Below are positions 38,121 through 50,492 of a DNA stretch of 64,000 bases, one piece after another. A model generated the notes under the pieces. It was given only the letters and a program-made list of their open reading frames with translations. It had not been told where the DNA came from and did not search any database. The position numbers were made by a program, and so were the translations under genes. The stretch covers positions 15,351,705-15,415,704 of the forward strand of contig NC_080726.1 in assembly GCF_019097595.1 (NCBI RefSeq). Direction: 5' to 3'. Within the stretch, counting starts at the first letter, position 1, and every line of letters begins with the position of its first letter. The stretch comes from Hemibagrus wyckioides (Eukaryota > Chordata > Actinopteri > Siluriformes > Bagridae).

Positions 38121-38369
38121 TGGCCTCCTGGTGGTCCAGCGGCAGGATCCCGCGCTCTCATTGCCGCGGCCCGGGTTTGATTCCCAGGCAGGGTGCCACC
38201 CCAGCCGCTGAAGAGTTGACTCTCAGTGCCAGTCCCAAGCCTGGATCAAAATGGGAGGGTTGTGACAGGAAGGGCATCCGGCGTAAAACCTGTGCCAAAT
38301 CGCGCGGGTCGATTGATCCTCTACAAAAACAGCGGACCCTGCTAGTGTGCAGGACAAACAAAAAAAAAA
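38121..38369 (+). mobile_element. tRNA-Glu-headed SINE, near full-length
   Basis: Bases 38124-38195 closely resemble a vertebrate tRNA-Glu(CTC) gene: CTGGTGGTCCAGCGG (box A), an anticodon-loop region GCGCTCTCA keeping CTC, and GCCCGGGTTTGATTCCCAGG (box B). The 3' strand of the acceptor stem does not pair properly, so it is not a functional tRNA. The body (AGTTGACTCTCAGTGCCAG, GGGAGGGTTGTGACAGGAAG, GGCATCCGGCGTAAAA) is shared with the copy at 34786, and it ends in an A-rich tail near 38369. Confidence 0.85.
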
Positions 38370-39210
38370 TCTATGTAGTCTCTAAGTACTGTGGTGATCC
38401 TTGCATAAATGATCAGGGGAATAGATGTTTCTAATAAAGTGGACAGTAAGTACTTATACCTATTATGTAAAAATATTATGGCTGCATGGTTTGCATTTCT
38501 TTCTTTCTCAGCGCCATACTAATCGATTTTTCTGCTGCTAAATGGCTTTAATACAGGACCCCGAATTAGATTTTGTCAGGTTGCACTTCCCATTTCAGAA
38601 AGCTAGCTTTGGCTTGGTTATGTCACAGAGCGCCTGCTTTCTCACTGCTGCTCACCTCCATCATCCCAGCCACCAGTCGCTGTTATGAAATTGAACAGTC
38701 TATTTATTTTTGAACACATTGCTGCATCTTCCAGCAAGTTTCTTTTTTTCCTTTTTTTTCTTTTTTTTTCCATGCTTTCTTAACACCATTTTTCTGAACA
38801 TCTTCTGAACTGTAGTCATGAATATATATTTTAGCACAATCTGCACTGGATAAGCCGCAAACATATATGAATATCAAAATACATTTCTTATTATTATTTG
38901 GTTATTTTTCTCTAAAATGTTTATTTAGTTGTAACATTTGCAGGGCAATTTTTGTTGGATACAAGTTGGTTTGCTAACAACCCATGGTATATATGGTTAA
39001 GAATATGGTTGAGAGCATTTTTTTAAGTATCGCTCATTACAGAAATATGAGCAACAAATATCCACTGTGTGAACCCTTAACAGAGTGAAGTAGAAAAAAT
39101 GGGAGCAGAAGTACATGTACCAAAATAAATAAATAAAAATTATTGGGGAACAAAGAACCTTTTTATATTAAAATATTTCTATAATTCAAAGTGTAGGGTG
39201 AAGTTGCCTG

Positions 39211-39412
39211 AGGATGTGGTAGCTTAGTGGTGAAGGTGTTGGACTACTGATAGGAAGGTGGTGATTTTAAGTCCCAGGTCCACCAAGCTGCCACTGCTGG
39301 GCCCTTGAGCAAGGCCCTTTACTCTCAAATGCTCAGTTTTATAAAATAAGATAAAAATGTAAGGCGTTGAGGACAAATCTGCCAAATGCCAGAAATGTAA
39401 ATGTAAAAATCA
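39211..39412 (+). mobile_element. tRNA-derived SINE, family A
   Basis: The head AGGATGTGGTAGCTTAGTGG is complete here, followed by the box B-like TTTAAGTCCCAGGTCC, the GCTGCCACTGCTGGGCCC body, and the tail CTGCCAAATGCCAGAAATGT. It is the most complete family A copy in the window. Confidence 0.85.
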
Positions 39413-39589
39413 GTAAATGTGTAAAAAAAAAAAAGAAGAAGAAAAAGAGATGTTTATAAATGACATATTTATGAAAACTAACCCTAGTTTATTACATACA
39501 TTTTTTAAATAGTACATATACAATTTTTTCATAACACAATGTTATTTTTGTTGAAATAAATTTATACTGTGTTTGTATTTTCTTCTCTA

Positions 39590-39590
<1 letters not shown>

Positions 39591-39648
<58 letters not shown>

Positions 39649-39650
39649 TA
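39591..39650. repeat. (TAA)n microsatellite
   Basis: About 19 TAA/ATA units over 60 bp. Confidence 0.97.
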
Positions 39651-41956
39651 TTAACCGTCTAGGTCTAGGGATTAATACAGATACATTTAAATTTAAATAT
39701 AAGTCTAAGATTAATCTTGAACTTTTTGTCTAACATTAATTTTGCACTTTTTGTACTATATTTCTTATGTTCTGTAAAGCTGCTTTGAGACAATGTCCAT
39801 TGTAAAAAGCTATACAAATAGAATAGAATTGAATAACCATCTAACACTTCTTTTCAATAAACCCTTCTAAATGGTTCTATATATATATAGAACAGTTTAG
39901 AAACTAAAATGTTTTTTGTTACTTATTTATATATAAGTTTAATTATAAAGTAAGCATGACAAATCTGAAAAGTCCCTGAATATAAGCAATACGGCACATC
40001 AATAACTCTCCATTCCCCTGTTTCACGTCATGCTGGCTGATTCCCTGTGGACAGACCGTACGAGCAGGAATAATTGATTCGAGATTAGATTTCCCTCCTT
40101 CTAATCCTGTTAGCTGTGTTTGGCACTAAAGGAAATGGACGTTTTCATCAGCCCTGACCTGGCATGCCTTTATAACCACATGTTTGCATGCCAGCATCTG
40201 CGTCTGTCTGACAAGTCGGGTTTATACAATGGATTATCCATGTGGGGAAGGCAGTTGGGCCAAATGTCAACTCAAATTGGATTAGTGCATGCGGTATTTT
40301 GGATATATTTCATTATGCCAAGGCTTTTAGTGTAATGTGATTACTTTGTAATGCACATGTTTTATAGACCACACTAAGACTTTATTAAGTGTGAATAAAT
40401 TCTTGAGTACCTGTTGATGTTAACGGAGCTGACATCGTGCTATGTTTTGCTTTTATTAACCATAATAAACCTCAGATTGCAGTGTTTAATTAACCTGTAA
40501 CATATACATTTATGAATTTTACTCAGTGCCAGTTTAGCATGTAATCTTTCTGACTTTAATGCTAAAGATGAACAGTCTGATGTCGTCTCTGTAACAAAGG
40601 CGCAGCAGAGGTGTATTCCTATCAGAATTAATTACACATCTCTAACCTGAGCGTGATGCATGTGCTCGTATGTGTCAGGCTTCATTAACTTGTCCCGGTA
40701 TTCGAATGAGGTTTGACTCGCACTCTGGGTCATTTCCATTTAGCTGAATCTGATTCTCATTACGTTTGGAGAGTAGAGGCCATGTGAGGCCTTCTTGGTC
40801 AGCGTATATAAACTCTGCTATGTTTCACTCACACAGCTGAATTCATCAGGCCAGGTTTGTTTGGAAGACTTAACCTCAATGATACACATTTTTTGTGCTG
40901 CACAACACAAAACTTCCCCAGCTGGGACACTGACTCACAAGGTTGTTTACTGTGTGAAGGAGAAGACGTGCGAGGATGCGCATGCTGGCTGTGGCAGACA
41001 GGTGATTGTCAGTCGCTCGGTATTCCTGGGTAATTAATGGGCAGGTTTGGCAGAGATGTGGCCCAACAGTGGATAAAGATGCAACAGGAATGCAACAAAC
41101 ATGCCACTGACACTCTGTCTCAGTCCATGGCATTGAATCTGCTGAAGGCGTTGTCTGGGTTGTCTGCTATAATGATGTGTGGGAGAGCAATCTTATGGGT
41201 TTGCTGTGTGCTAAAGTACACAATCCGGCTCGTTGTAGCCACAATATGGTTGTGGTGTGTCAGAAATCATGGCGAAGTTTCCTGAACTTGTGACTGTTTT
41301 CAAAAACCATGCATAGAACCCCAGTTTTAGGACCCCTATGGCACAGATGTTAAACCCCAAATTTATACATGCATATTATAAAAGAGAAAAAAAGAGGTGT
41401 TTAACAGTACTGTGGAATGGAGGACAGATGGAGAGACACTGCAGGAGAAAAGGCAGGGAAATTTTCATGCAAAGCTAGCCACCGCTAATTTATAAAAGGT
41501 CTTTGGGATCTTTAAAATGTCACATAAAAATGTCACATTAACAGGTTTTTTATGCTTTCAGCCAATGGGAGACTTCTGATCATGGCATATTTGCATATTC
41601 ATAAAAGTAATGGCTTCAATTAACAGCAGACACCAAAACGGAGCTTAATGTAGCCTGTAGATTTTAGAGGCTAGAAAAATACAGAAGAGATACTGAGGTA
41701 CTGAGAGCAGATTATTTTTAGTGACTGCAGACATTGCTAGTGTTACTCAGAGTAACATGTTCAACGACAAATATATAACAACGCCGAATGCACTTCTTTG
41801 CTCCAGCTGGGGTTGCAGTATGACCAGTGGTGTTTGAGGTAAAAAATATTTTTTCCCCAGCATCAAAAACAGCAACGGTAAACAAAAATATTGCGGCTTT
41901 GTCAGTGCATACAAGAAATGATTGTGATATTGAGCTGTCAATGGAATCTTGAAGTA

Positions 41957-43202
41957 CACTATATTGCCAAAAGTATTCGCTCACCCATCCAAATAATCAG
42001 AATCAGGTGTTCCAATCACTTCCATGGCCACAGGTGTATAAAATCAAGCACCTAGGCGTGCAGACTGTTTTTACAAACATTTGTGAAAGAATGGGTCGCT
42101 CTCAGGAGCTCAGTGAATTCCAGCGTGGAACTGTGATAGGATGCCACCTGTGCAACAAATCCAGTCGTGAAATTTCCTCGCTCCTAAATATTCCACAGTC
42201 AACTGTCAGCTGTATTATAAGAACGTGGAAGTGTTTGGGAACGACAGCAACTCAGCCACGAAGTGGTAGGCCACGTAAACTGACGGAGCGGGGTCAGCGG
42301 ATGCTGAGGCGCATAGTGCGAAGAGGTCGCCAACTTTCTGCAGTCAATCGCTACAGACCTCCAAACTTCATGTGGCCTTCAGATTAGCTCAAGAACAACG
42401 CGCAGAGAGCTTCATGGAATGGGTTTCCATGGCCGAGCAGCTGCATCCAAGCCATACATCACCAAGTGCAATGCAAAGCATCGGATGCAGTGGTGTAAAG
42501 CACGCCGCCACTGGACTCTAGAGCAGTGGAGACGCGTTCTCTGGAGTGACGAATCGCGCTTCTCCATCTGGCAATCTGATGGACGAGTCTGGGTTTGGCG
42601 GTTGCCAGGAGAACGGTACTTGTCTGACTGCATTGTGCCAAGTGTAAAGTTTGGTGGAGGGGGGATTATGGTGTGGGGTTGTTTTTCAGGAGCTGGGCTT
42701 GGCCCCTTAGTTCCAGTGAAAGGAACTCTGAATGCTTCAGCATACCAAGACATTTTGGACAATTCCATGCTCCCAACATTGTGGGAACAGTTTGGAGCTG
42801 GCCCCTTCCTCTTCCAACATGACTGTGCACCAGTGCACAAAGCAAGGTCCATAAAGACATGGATGACAGAGTCTGGTGTGGATGAACTTGATTGGCCTGC
42901 ACAGAGTCCTGACCTCAACCCGACAGAACACCTTTGGGATGAATTAGAGCGGAGACTGAGAGCCAGGCCTTCTCGTCCAACATCAGTGTGTGACCTCACA
43001 AATGCGCTTCTGGAAGAATGGTCAAAAATTCCCATAAACACACTCCTAAACCTTGTGGACAGCCTTCCCAGAAGAGTTGAAGCTGTTATAGCTGCAAAGG
43101 GTGGACCGACGTCATATTGAACCCTATGGATTAAGAATGGGATGTCACTTAAGTTCATATGCGAGTCAAGGCAGGTGAGCGAATACTTTTGGCAACATAG
43201 TG
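41957..43202 (+). mobile_element. Near-intact Tc1-like transposon (DD34E)
   Basis: The element is 1246 bp, flanked by TA at 41955-41956 and 43203-43204. Terminal inverted repeats begin CACTATATTGCCAAAAGTAT on the left and CACTATGTTGCCAAAAGTAT on the right (reverse complement), extending through ATTCGCTCACC. The transposase gene is on the + strand between them. Structure, ends and length are those of an autonomous fish Tc1 element, and this is the youngest-looking copy in the window. It sits in intron 3, about 640 bp upstream of exon 4. Confidence 0.95.
42091..43120 (+). pseudogene. Tc1 transposase gene with one frameshift
   Basis: The probable start is the ATG at 42091 (MGRSQELSEFQRG), followed by the paired-like helix-turn-helix (SREISSLLNIPQSTV) and a basic GRPRKLTERGQ hinge. 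The frame continues to 42387 and then stops. The rest is open in another frame, from about 42344 to the stop at 43120, with WSDESRF (Asp at 42548-42550), QHDCAPVH (second Asp) and [15 protein letters not shown] (Glu 35 residues after the second Asp, so DD34E). The frames can be joined by adding two bases near 42343, where the sequence is two bases shorter than the family sequence as I remember it. This is the only disruption I see; full length would be about 340 residues. The copy cannot make active transposase but could have mobilised recently. Confidence 0.9.
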
Positions 43203-43845
43203 TATTTACACACTGTAGAAAAGTTTGTGCACAACAATAATGGACATTTTTTGGAATTCATGATGCTGATCCAAAAAAAAAACAAGAAAAATGTGTTCAT
43301 GATTCATGAATTTACATTCTCTAGACACTATAAGTAACATATGTATACTAAGTAACTAACATAATGACTAAATGACATAGATAAGCATAGTCTCACTAGA
43401 GCATAGTGTTATTTATTGCAGACTATTCAGGAATTGTCCAGAAGAGTACAGAACAGGTGTCAGAAAACAGACATAAAGAATGAAAACAAGACAATGGTCT
43501 TGTTAATAATAGTACAATGCCACACAACTGAAAAAACTCAAATTGAGTATAATGATTTAAAGATAAGACTTTTCAACAATAACATAATAGTTTGTACATA
43601 GATAAACTAATCAAGGAGCAACACAAACCAGGTGAACACATTCACATAACAAACCAGTGACAGGATAAGTGTGGAGAAAGGACTATAAAAAAATCTAAAT
43701 GTTGTTGTGAATGTGAGAAAAAGATGCTGATTTTTTTCTCCAGAATTTCCACATCTAATTACAGTCTAAACAGCTACAACAGATCAGATTGGTTATGCTG
43801 AAGTGTGTCATATTCACACCCTCTCTTTATCTTCCTCTCATTTAG

Positions 43846-44035
43846 GTGATGAATGTGAGTTTGGCTGAAGGGGACTCCGTGAGGTTTGAGGATCTGGGAG
43901 GCCGTGAGCCGTCAGTGCTGGCTAATGAGTCCATCCTGATGAAGGGCTTGGTGGTGCGCAGCTACAGCAACCAGATCTCCGTCCACTTCCACAGCCGGAG
44001 ACCCTGCCACAGCTCCTTCCTCTTACTCTACCAAG
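43846..44035 (+). CDS. sez6: SEZ6-family gene, exon 4 (second half of CUB domain 1)
   Basis: The 190-bp exon follows a strong polypyrimidine tract and TTTAG acceptor (43845) and ends at a consensus GTAAGT donor (44036). It begins in phase 0 with Val-Met-Asn-Val-Ser, continuing GYGVEIQ of exon 3, and ends one base into a codon after LLLYQ. In SEZ6 proteins this point is YQA..LLSC, where the first Sushi domain begins, so the phase agrees with the family. Family signatures are NVSLAEGD, a LGG turn, LANES and RSYSNQ, close to NISL.EG, LGG, LANQS and RS..HQ of human SEZ6. NVS and NES are possible N-glycosylation sites. The reading frame runs on past the donor to 44304, but that extension is microsatellite-encoded (Val/Cys and Arg/Glu repeats) and is not coding in the normal transcript. 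Confidence 0.87.
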
Positions 44036-44047
44036 GTAAGTGCCTTG

Positions 44048-44071
44048 TATATATATATATGTGTGTGTGTA

Positions 44072-44122
<51 letters not shown>
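44048..44122. repeat. Compound microsatellite (TA)n(GT)n(GA)n beside the exon 4 donor
   Basis: TA (44048-44060), GT (44061-44094) and GA (44095-44122) runs follow one another, starting 12 bases after the GT of the exon 4 splice donor. A (GT)n tract this close to a donor can influence splicing, as known in other genes. Confidence 0.95.
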
Positions 44123-44125
<3 letters not shown>

Positions 44126-44663
44126 GCACTGTGCCCAGCCAGAGCTTGAGACAAAACCTGCTTATGAGTGTACGCTTGCTGATTAGATTGGTGAGCGCGA
44201 TTACGTGTCTGGGAGAAAGGGGCTCTCAATCATTACTTTCCATTACGAGAGGCTCTCTGTGCAACGAGGGGGAAAATACTTCTTGTTATCACTTGTCAGT
44301 ATAATATGCTTATGTTAGCCTGAAAATGACAACTGCTGTCAATAGGCTGCCATATAATTACACTGGAGTAGGGCTCAGATGATATTCCCTGCTAATAGTC
44401 CTTTAACAGAGATATGTGACAGATCAGGAAAAAGGTTATTGAGCTCTCGCTACATTGCCAAGTTTTGTTTCTCATTTTGCAGAGGTGCTGAAAAAAAGAA
44501 AATTACTTTGTGCACAGACAAATCCCTTTTGTTTCTGTGAACTAATGAACTGTGGCAGGTTAGCAGTGGGGTAATACAATTTCACAGGCTGCTAACATGG
44601 CTGTTGGATAAGAGAACCATTTTCCTCATTTTCTGTCTCTGTGTCTTTTTCCCCCTCTCCTTC

Positions 44664-44717
44664 TGTGTGTGTATGTGTGTGTGTGTGTGTGTATGTTTGT
44701 GTGTGTGTGTGTGTGTT
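44664..44717. repeat. (GT)n microsatellite, interrupted
   Basis: About 54 bp of GT with ATGT and TTTGT interruptions. Confidence 0.95.
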
Positions 44718-46481
44718 TGGGGAGGAGGGTAGGGGGATTGTAATCAACTGTGTGTATTTCCCAGAGAGTGTATCCTGCCCAGCTTAACAGGGAAGGTTTT
44801 CATGCTTTTATTAAGCTCACAGCAATCATCCAAAGGCTTTGCCGTGCTCCGTCTATAATGATTTGATACCAAACATCCAATTACCACCCGTCCTTCTCAT
44901 ATGCTCCAACAAGCATGCTGGGTAGAGCTGCACAGGTGAGAATAACTAATATTGCAGCAGTAATTACATTTCCCATCATACTGTGCTGAAAAAAAACCCT
45001 AAGCAACAAGCCGCTATAAAAGAGGGTCTCATGAACAGTAAGTTCACAGAACAATCATCTGATGTTTGTTTGAAATTTAGAGATGTAGCTGGAATGACTA
45101 CTTGTCATTTTCTTTAGAAACTGGGCGCTGCTGCTGAAAGATTATATATCTGTATGAGAATGGAAACTCCAGCCTCAGTGTTATATTTACACAGACTATA
45201 TAGGAAGGATGATGAGGGCATTGTTTGGCCCCCTGCTATATAGCGTTAATGATGCTTCGCAGGTCCATCCATAGTCTCGCACCTGGCACTCCACTGGACG
45301 CCCCATCTGTCCTCCACACCTGCATGTTTGGCAGAAACCTGCATGATCTGACAGATGAGAGCTCCTCTAAATAGCAGCCTGCATCAGGAGGCAAGCACAT
45401 TAAAGATTAAGGCCACTCAATAATTCACATGACAATAAAAGTGCGCCATCACCCCTCCTATCGGGTATCATTAAAGGTTAAATACAAACAAGGCAGGATT
45501 GATGGACTGGGTTCAGAAGGAGAGAGAAGTGATTTTAGGACCTGACTGATTGTTCGACAAATAATAATGAACAACAATGCTCCAGAGTTTACTGCCAGCT
45601 CAAATGTTATGTGAAATAAAGATTCTCCTTACTTCACTGGGAGCACTTAAACCAGTGTAGAGAGATTCAGCAAATTAAAATGTGCTTCAATACTGATGTC
45701 TATCTAGAATTATTTGAGTATTGAGCATCATCATGAGCTTTAAGTACCCATCAGTGCATTAATTCATTAGTTGCTATAGCAATTAGGCGGCTAATAGCTT
45801 TGACGTCTCTCACACATAAGGTCTGATTTATTTCCTAAATCCGTTTTTTTCTTCCTTCTTTCTTTGACCGAATGCTATGTTTGGGCCGGAAACATGTATA
45901 ATTTAATGGAAACTTTTTGATTTTTTGGTTGGGTGAATTTTTCGTGTTTGCCCTCTGTTGCTATATTTGTGATTATAAATTAATGACACATGCCGACAAG
46001 GTGGAATGCCACATAAAATCTATATATGCACTAGAAAAAAAATTGTAGATCACTGCCTCCCAGAATCCCCTTAGTGCACTACTTTCTCACCTGCAGTGCT
46101 CTGTGAGCTGTTTGTCTTGGTTATGCTGCAATTGGGACTACATTACCCATCAGCCCCTGCATGTCACACCACCTTGTTACATGTCTAACTGAGCACTCAC
46201 ACCTGTTCTGTGTTTCCACCAATCAGGTCCTACTTAAGTTCTTGTTAAAGTGTGCCTCATGTCATGCTTCTGTAGATGTTGTGTGGGTTTGTTACTTTGC
46301 TCAGAATAATTTTATCCATTAGTCTGTATGTTTTGCGGTTTTGTGTACTTACATGTTCATACACTGCACTATAAAAGCCTGTGCTTGTGTCTGTCGCCTC
46401 TAAAAATCTCTGACACTGTTCTATTCATTTCTTTTTCAATATTCCTTATTTACATAACCTCCTAGCATAAACTTCTGTTAA

Positions 46482-46673
46482 GTAGACTTTATTTGTTACA
46501 TATACATTCATAAATTCTTTTCTGGCATATACCCATCCTTGGAGGGTGGGGTCAGAGCGCAGGGACAGCCATGATGCAGTAGGGAGGGTGGGGCCTTGCT
46601 CAAACGCCCAACAGGGGCAGCTTGGCAGTGCCGGGGCTTGAACCCTGAGCTTCTGATCAACAAATCATCACCA
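46482..46673 (-). mobile_element. tRNA-derived SINE, family B, minus strand
   Basis: In this orientation the tail (GACTTTATTTGTTACATATA) comes first, then TGGGGTCAGAGCGCAGGGAC, AGGGGCAGCTTGGCAGTGCC and the decayed head GGGGCTTGAACCCTGAGC. It abuts another repeat at 46690. The 113-codon minus-strand frame across both is not a gene. Confidence 0.8.
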
Positions 46674-46689
46674 CCCTCATTCTGATTGA

Positions 46690-46860
46690 ACAGCTTAATT
46701 ATTTTAAGCACTCGCTCACTTACAGTAGCTCTGAGCCTGGTCAGGATCACACTGGATCCAGAGGCCATATCAGAAAACCTGGGAATGATGTGAGAACAAA
46801 CCCTGGATGGGAACCCATCCATTGCAGGCCACCATACACACAGATTCATTCACACCAGCA
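46690..46860. repeat. Interspersed fish repeat, related to that at 5505
   Basis: Blocks ACACTGGATCC, CCTGGATGGGAACCCATCCA and TTGCAGGCCACCATACACAC resemble a widespread teleost repeat with a CCTGGATGGGATGCCA core. Only part is present. Confidence 0.5.
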
Positions 46861-48024
46861 AATGACATAATGATGAAAAAATAAAATAAAAAGAATAAAT
46901 ACACACGTTCAAACCCTCTGCTTGATCTAGGACCTGGAATCTACAATCAGATTCAATATTCTGTACCTAGCAGTCTCTATTTCTTCTGGTGTTAACTCTG
47001 AGACTTGTGAAGTGGCTCTCTGATGGCAACAAGTTATCCAGCGGTGAAGTTGATCAGAGCAGTACAGATTTTATTTCTTTCTCTGCTTGTGGTATAGCTC
47101 TGTGAGATGAACCTGTCTCCTCATATGAGTCGACTAGATGCTCTGATAAGACTTTCAGGCAACAAAGCAAAAGTTTACAGGGAGTACAGTGAAAAATAAA
47201 GTGAAAGCTGAAATGATGTTTTTTTTATATTATGCAGTACATTGTATAGACAGTTTGTGGATTGCATTAGGGTCTGTGGGAATTGTGTCTGGGATTAGTT
47301 TATCCAGTATAAGTGGGTTTGGTGGTTGTTTCTCAGAATCTGCTCTGGGCAGGAACATTTCCACACTCTGTAGGTTTCTTCCTGCTGTTTTTTTTCCTAT
47401 GAAGATGTTAAACACAATATGGCTTCATGTGGTGTGTTTACTATTGCAATACTTGCTTATGCATTATCTGTTAATTTGCTCATACATTTTTTGTATGTTT
47501 TACAAATAAATTTTTCAAATTAACAGATATAATAGAAAACATTGTGCACTGATAAAAATGACATGTATTGATGATCAGTGAATGAATGAATGGATGAATG
47601 AATAGGGATTTCCCTGTAAGAAAACCAGCTTTATCAACACTTCATTATTAAATAGAAATTATTTTCAGTTTTCTCAAAAATGCTCAAAAATCAGCCCTGC
47701 AGGCAAATTGGATTATTCAGCAATAATGAGGTTGCTTGAATTATTAGCTTTTTATTAGCAATAAAAATCTGCCTGAAAACAAATTGAATTTAAATCAGCC
47801 AACATTAAATGAAAGCTAAACAGGCATTTAAAACATATTATGCTTCCAGAGCTTTGATGAGAATTGAAATTGGCTTTTCATATTTCATGCCATGGTGGAA
47901 CAAATTTACAGTAGTCTGGAATGGTCTTTTATTTTTCTTCCTTGTGTTCTTAAGATAAATTTTCTCTACATTATTGGACTTACAGCACATGCTATAATTT
48001 AGCACACGCTTTAACAGAAATTAG

Positions 48025-48180
48025 CTGGTAAAGCAGTAGAGTAATAGCCTCACGGCCCTGTGGCTGAAACCCCCTAAGGGTTTAAGCTTGAGCTCAGTTG
48101 ACTGTGTGGTGTTTGACTATAATTTCTCCTTTGGGATCAATAAAGTACATCTATCTATCTATCGATCTGCCTATCTGTCT
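48025..48180 (+). mobile_element. Retroposon 3' end with (ATCT)n tail
   Basis: The segment ends CTTTGGGATCAATAAAGTAC followed by ATCT repeats (48149-48180), a common fish LINE/SINE terminus. The upstream part (48030-48100) has a decayed tRNA-like look. An inverted copy of the same terminus lies at 50493. Confidence 0.6.
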
Positions 48181-50492
48181 AACCGTAGAGACGACCTAAC
48201 GGCTCAAATTGACTGGCAGTGAAACTGAGCGCCTGTTCGGGATCACTATAATGTTCACTGGGGTTATAGTTGCACATTTATGAGTCACTTACTAACATTC
48301 TGAAGTTTCTGAACTCACTGACAAACATAAGATAGTAGGTATGCCTAGTAATGGATTTTGACAGATAACACAGATAACTTTTACCTTGAGATCAGAAGAA
48401 AAAAAGAAATAAGGCATGGCCTTCCTGGGCTTCTTATGAGTAATATTTTACAGCTATTGGTTCAATACTGTGTGTTCCTCCCAAAACCATGCCATGAAAT
48501 TAACCGGTGTCCCGTAAAGGATGCACTCGCACCCCGCACTGTGTGTTTCTTGGATTGGCCCCGATTCCACTGCAACCTGCTGATGAATTTATTCCACCGA
48601 ATTACTTTCTTTATTACTATAAATACTGAGAAAATGTTTTATGGTCAAAGAGCTGCTGTGACCCTTATCTATCATTCTGTGCTTTATGCCATTTAAACAT
48701 ATATATAGAAAAAGCCAGTGATCAAATAGAAGATTTAGAAGACATTTTATATGTCTAAGCTTATCATTCTCACTGCTTTTTCTCTCTCTTTCCACCCACA
48801 TCAGCTTTGACTATTGAACTTAAATCCCCTGTGTTTTCCTCTCTATATAATGTACATATAAAGCAGTGGTTTTAACACGTTGACCTAAATGAAGTGTAGG
48901 AGTTAAACACAAATGTTTGCCATGCATGTTGTGTAGAAGAGCAAAAGGTCTTAACTTTAGGTTTCTGTGATTTCCCTGTTCTAGTATATCTACCTACATA
49001 AAGCTTCTTCGGGATAATGTCTAGTGTTAAAAGTGCTCAGAACTGAACTCGAAATCGTTTTGTTTGGTAGGAGCTGAGTCGCTCAAACACTGATTCTTTG
49101 TGATTTAAGAAGGAATCTGTCTAATACATGTCAATGAATTGTAGATACTGACCTGGACCACAGAATTTGGAATTATATTGTTTCACACAATGAGTGCAAT
49201 ATACCAAAAAATACTGCTGAGGTAACATGGATAAATCTCACTATAATTAGCATTAGTCTAAGCACTCAGAAAAACAGTCACCAGAAACATCTGAGGTTTG
49301 TGTAGATGCTTCAATCATACAGCAAAACATTTACACCCTGATTTACTGAGATCCCAAATAAAGAGGTTCATTTATACAATATAATAAACCGAGCATGCAG
49401 CAGACGGAAGAACCATTATCTAAATGATGTGATGTGCGACAATGTATAAGGAAACATTAATTAAAATGAGTTCTATATTATAGCTATCCTCGATGTCTGA
49501 CTCTTATAGGGGAGAGTAAGCTGAAGCTAAAACCTGCAATGAGACAATGTACCAGATATGATAGACTGTGCATGCAGTATGATATCTTTGTGGTGCATTA
49601 GAAGTGGAAATGTACAGTAAATATCTATTATGAGCCATTTTTAACTCTGATACTTTTGTCATTTGTAATTTTGTAAAACCTAATCATTATAATTGATTTT
49701 TATTTTTGTCAAATAGCAGAGAGAGGAATTTAATATCTGCTTTTTGTGTGTACAAATGTTTTCTTACATTATTTTCAAGCACAAGTACATCCCACTAATG
49801 CAAAAGAATCTGCATGTACTTTTGCACCTGCAGATAAAAATACCCAAATGTAATATTTTTTTAAGATTTTCCAAGCAAAATATTAGGTATTCAAGGCTTC
49901 ATGCTGATGATGGAACATAATATATTTTGCATCCGTACATGGTGATGAGAGCTGTGAAAATATCGGTCTCTAGTGTAGTCAGGGCAACAGTGACAGTTTC
50001 CTCTTCTTACGTCATACAGATACATGCATTTCACGGCATCACTGAATAAATCTCTTAATTTGAGCTGAATCTATATATAGAAACTGAAGCACTGAAAACG
50101 ACCAATGAATATAAATGTAACGTTTTCCGATGTGAACTAACAAACAGTGGAAGAAGCTACAGTTTGGGCGGGTTCTCAAAGGTTTTTACAAAGTATTTTA
50201 TGCCACACTATTAATAGAATAAAAGTTTATAGCTGCTCTGCTGTATAAGGTAATGCAAATCAGTGCTAAATGTGACAGAAAACAGTAAAGAGATTCTCAA
50301 GCTTAAGCCTTTTTACCACTACACTGGAATTTCATTCCAAATCAAATGGAAATCGACTTATCCGTGTAAACAAATGAATTATTTTGTTGTCTCAAGTCTG
50401 AAAGATACATAGAATTTTAGTGATTGATGCTGATGCCTTTCAATTTTTAGAAGGCAACATCTCAGAGAGCAGAAACCTTTTTTTTTTTACTT

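Noticed and set aside
38124..38195. A tRNA-Glu gene
   Set aside because: The acceptor stem does not pair correctly, and the sequence continues directly into a body shared with a second copy, so it is a SINE head.
42412..43158. A 248-codon minus-strand frame, the second longest in the window
   Set aside because: It is antisense to the Tc1 transposase, whose + frame has all expected motifs; the minus frame shows no known domain.
46508..46849. 113-codon minus-strand frame
   Set aside because: It runs across a SINE copy and an adjoining fish repeat.
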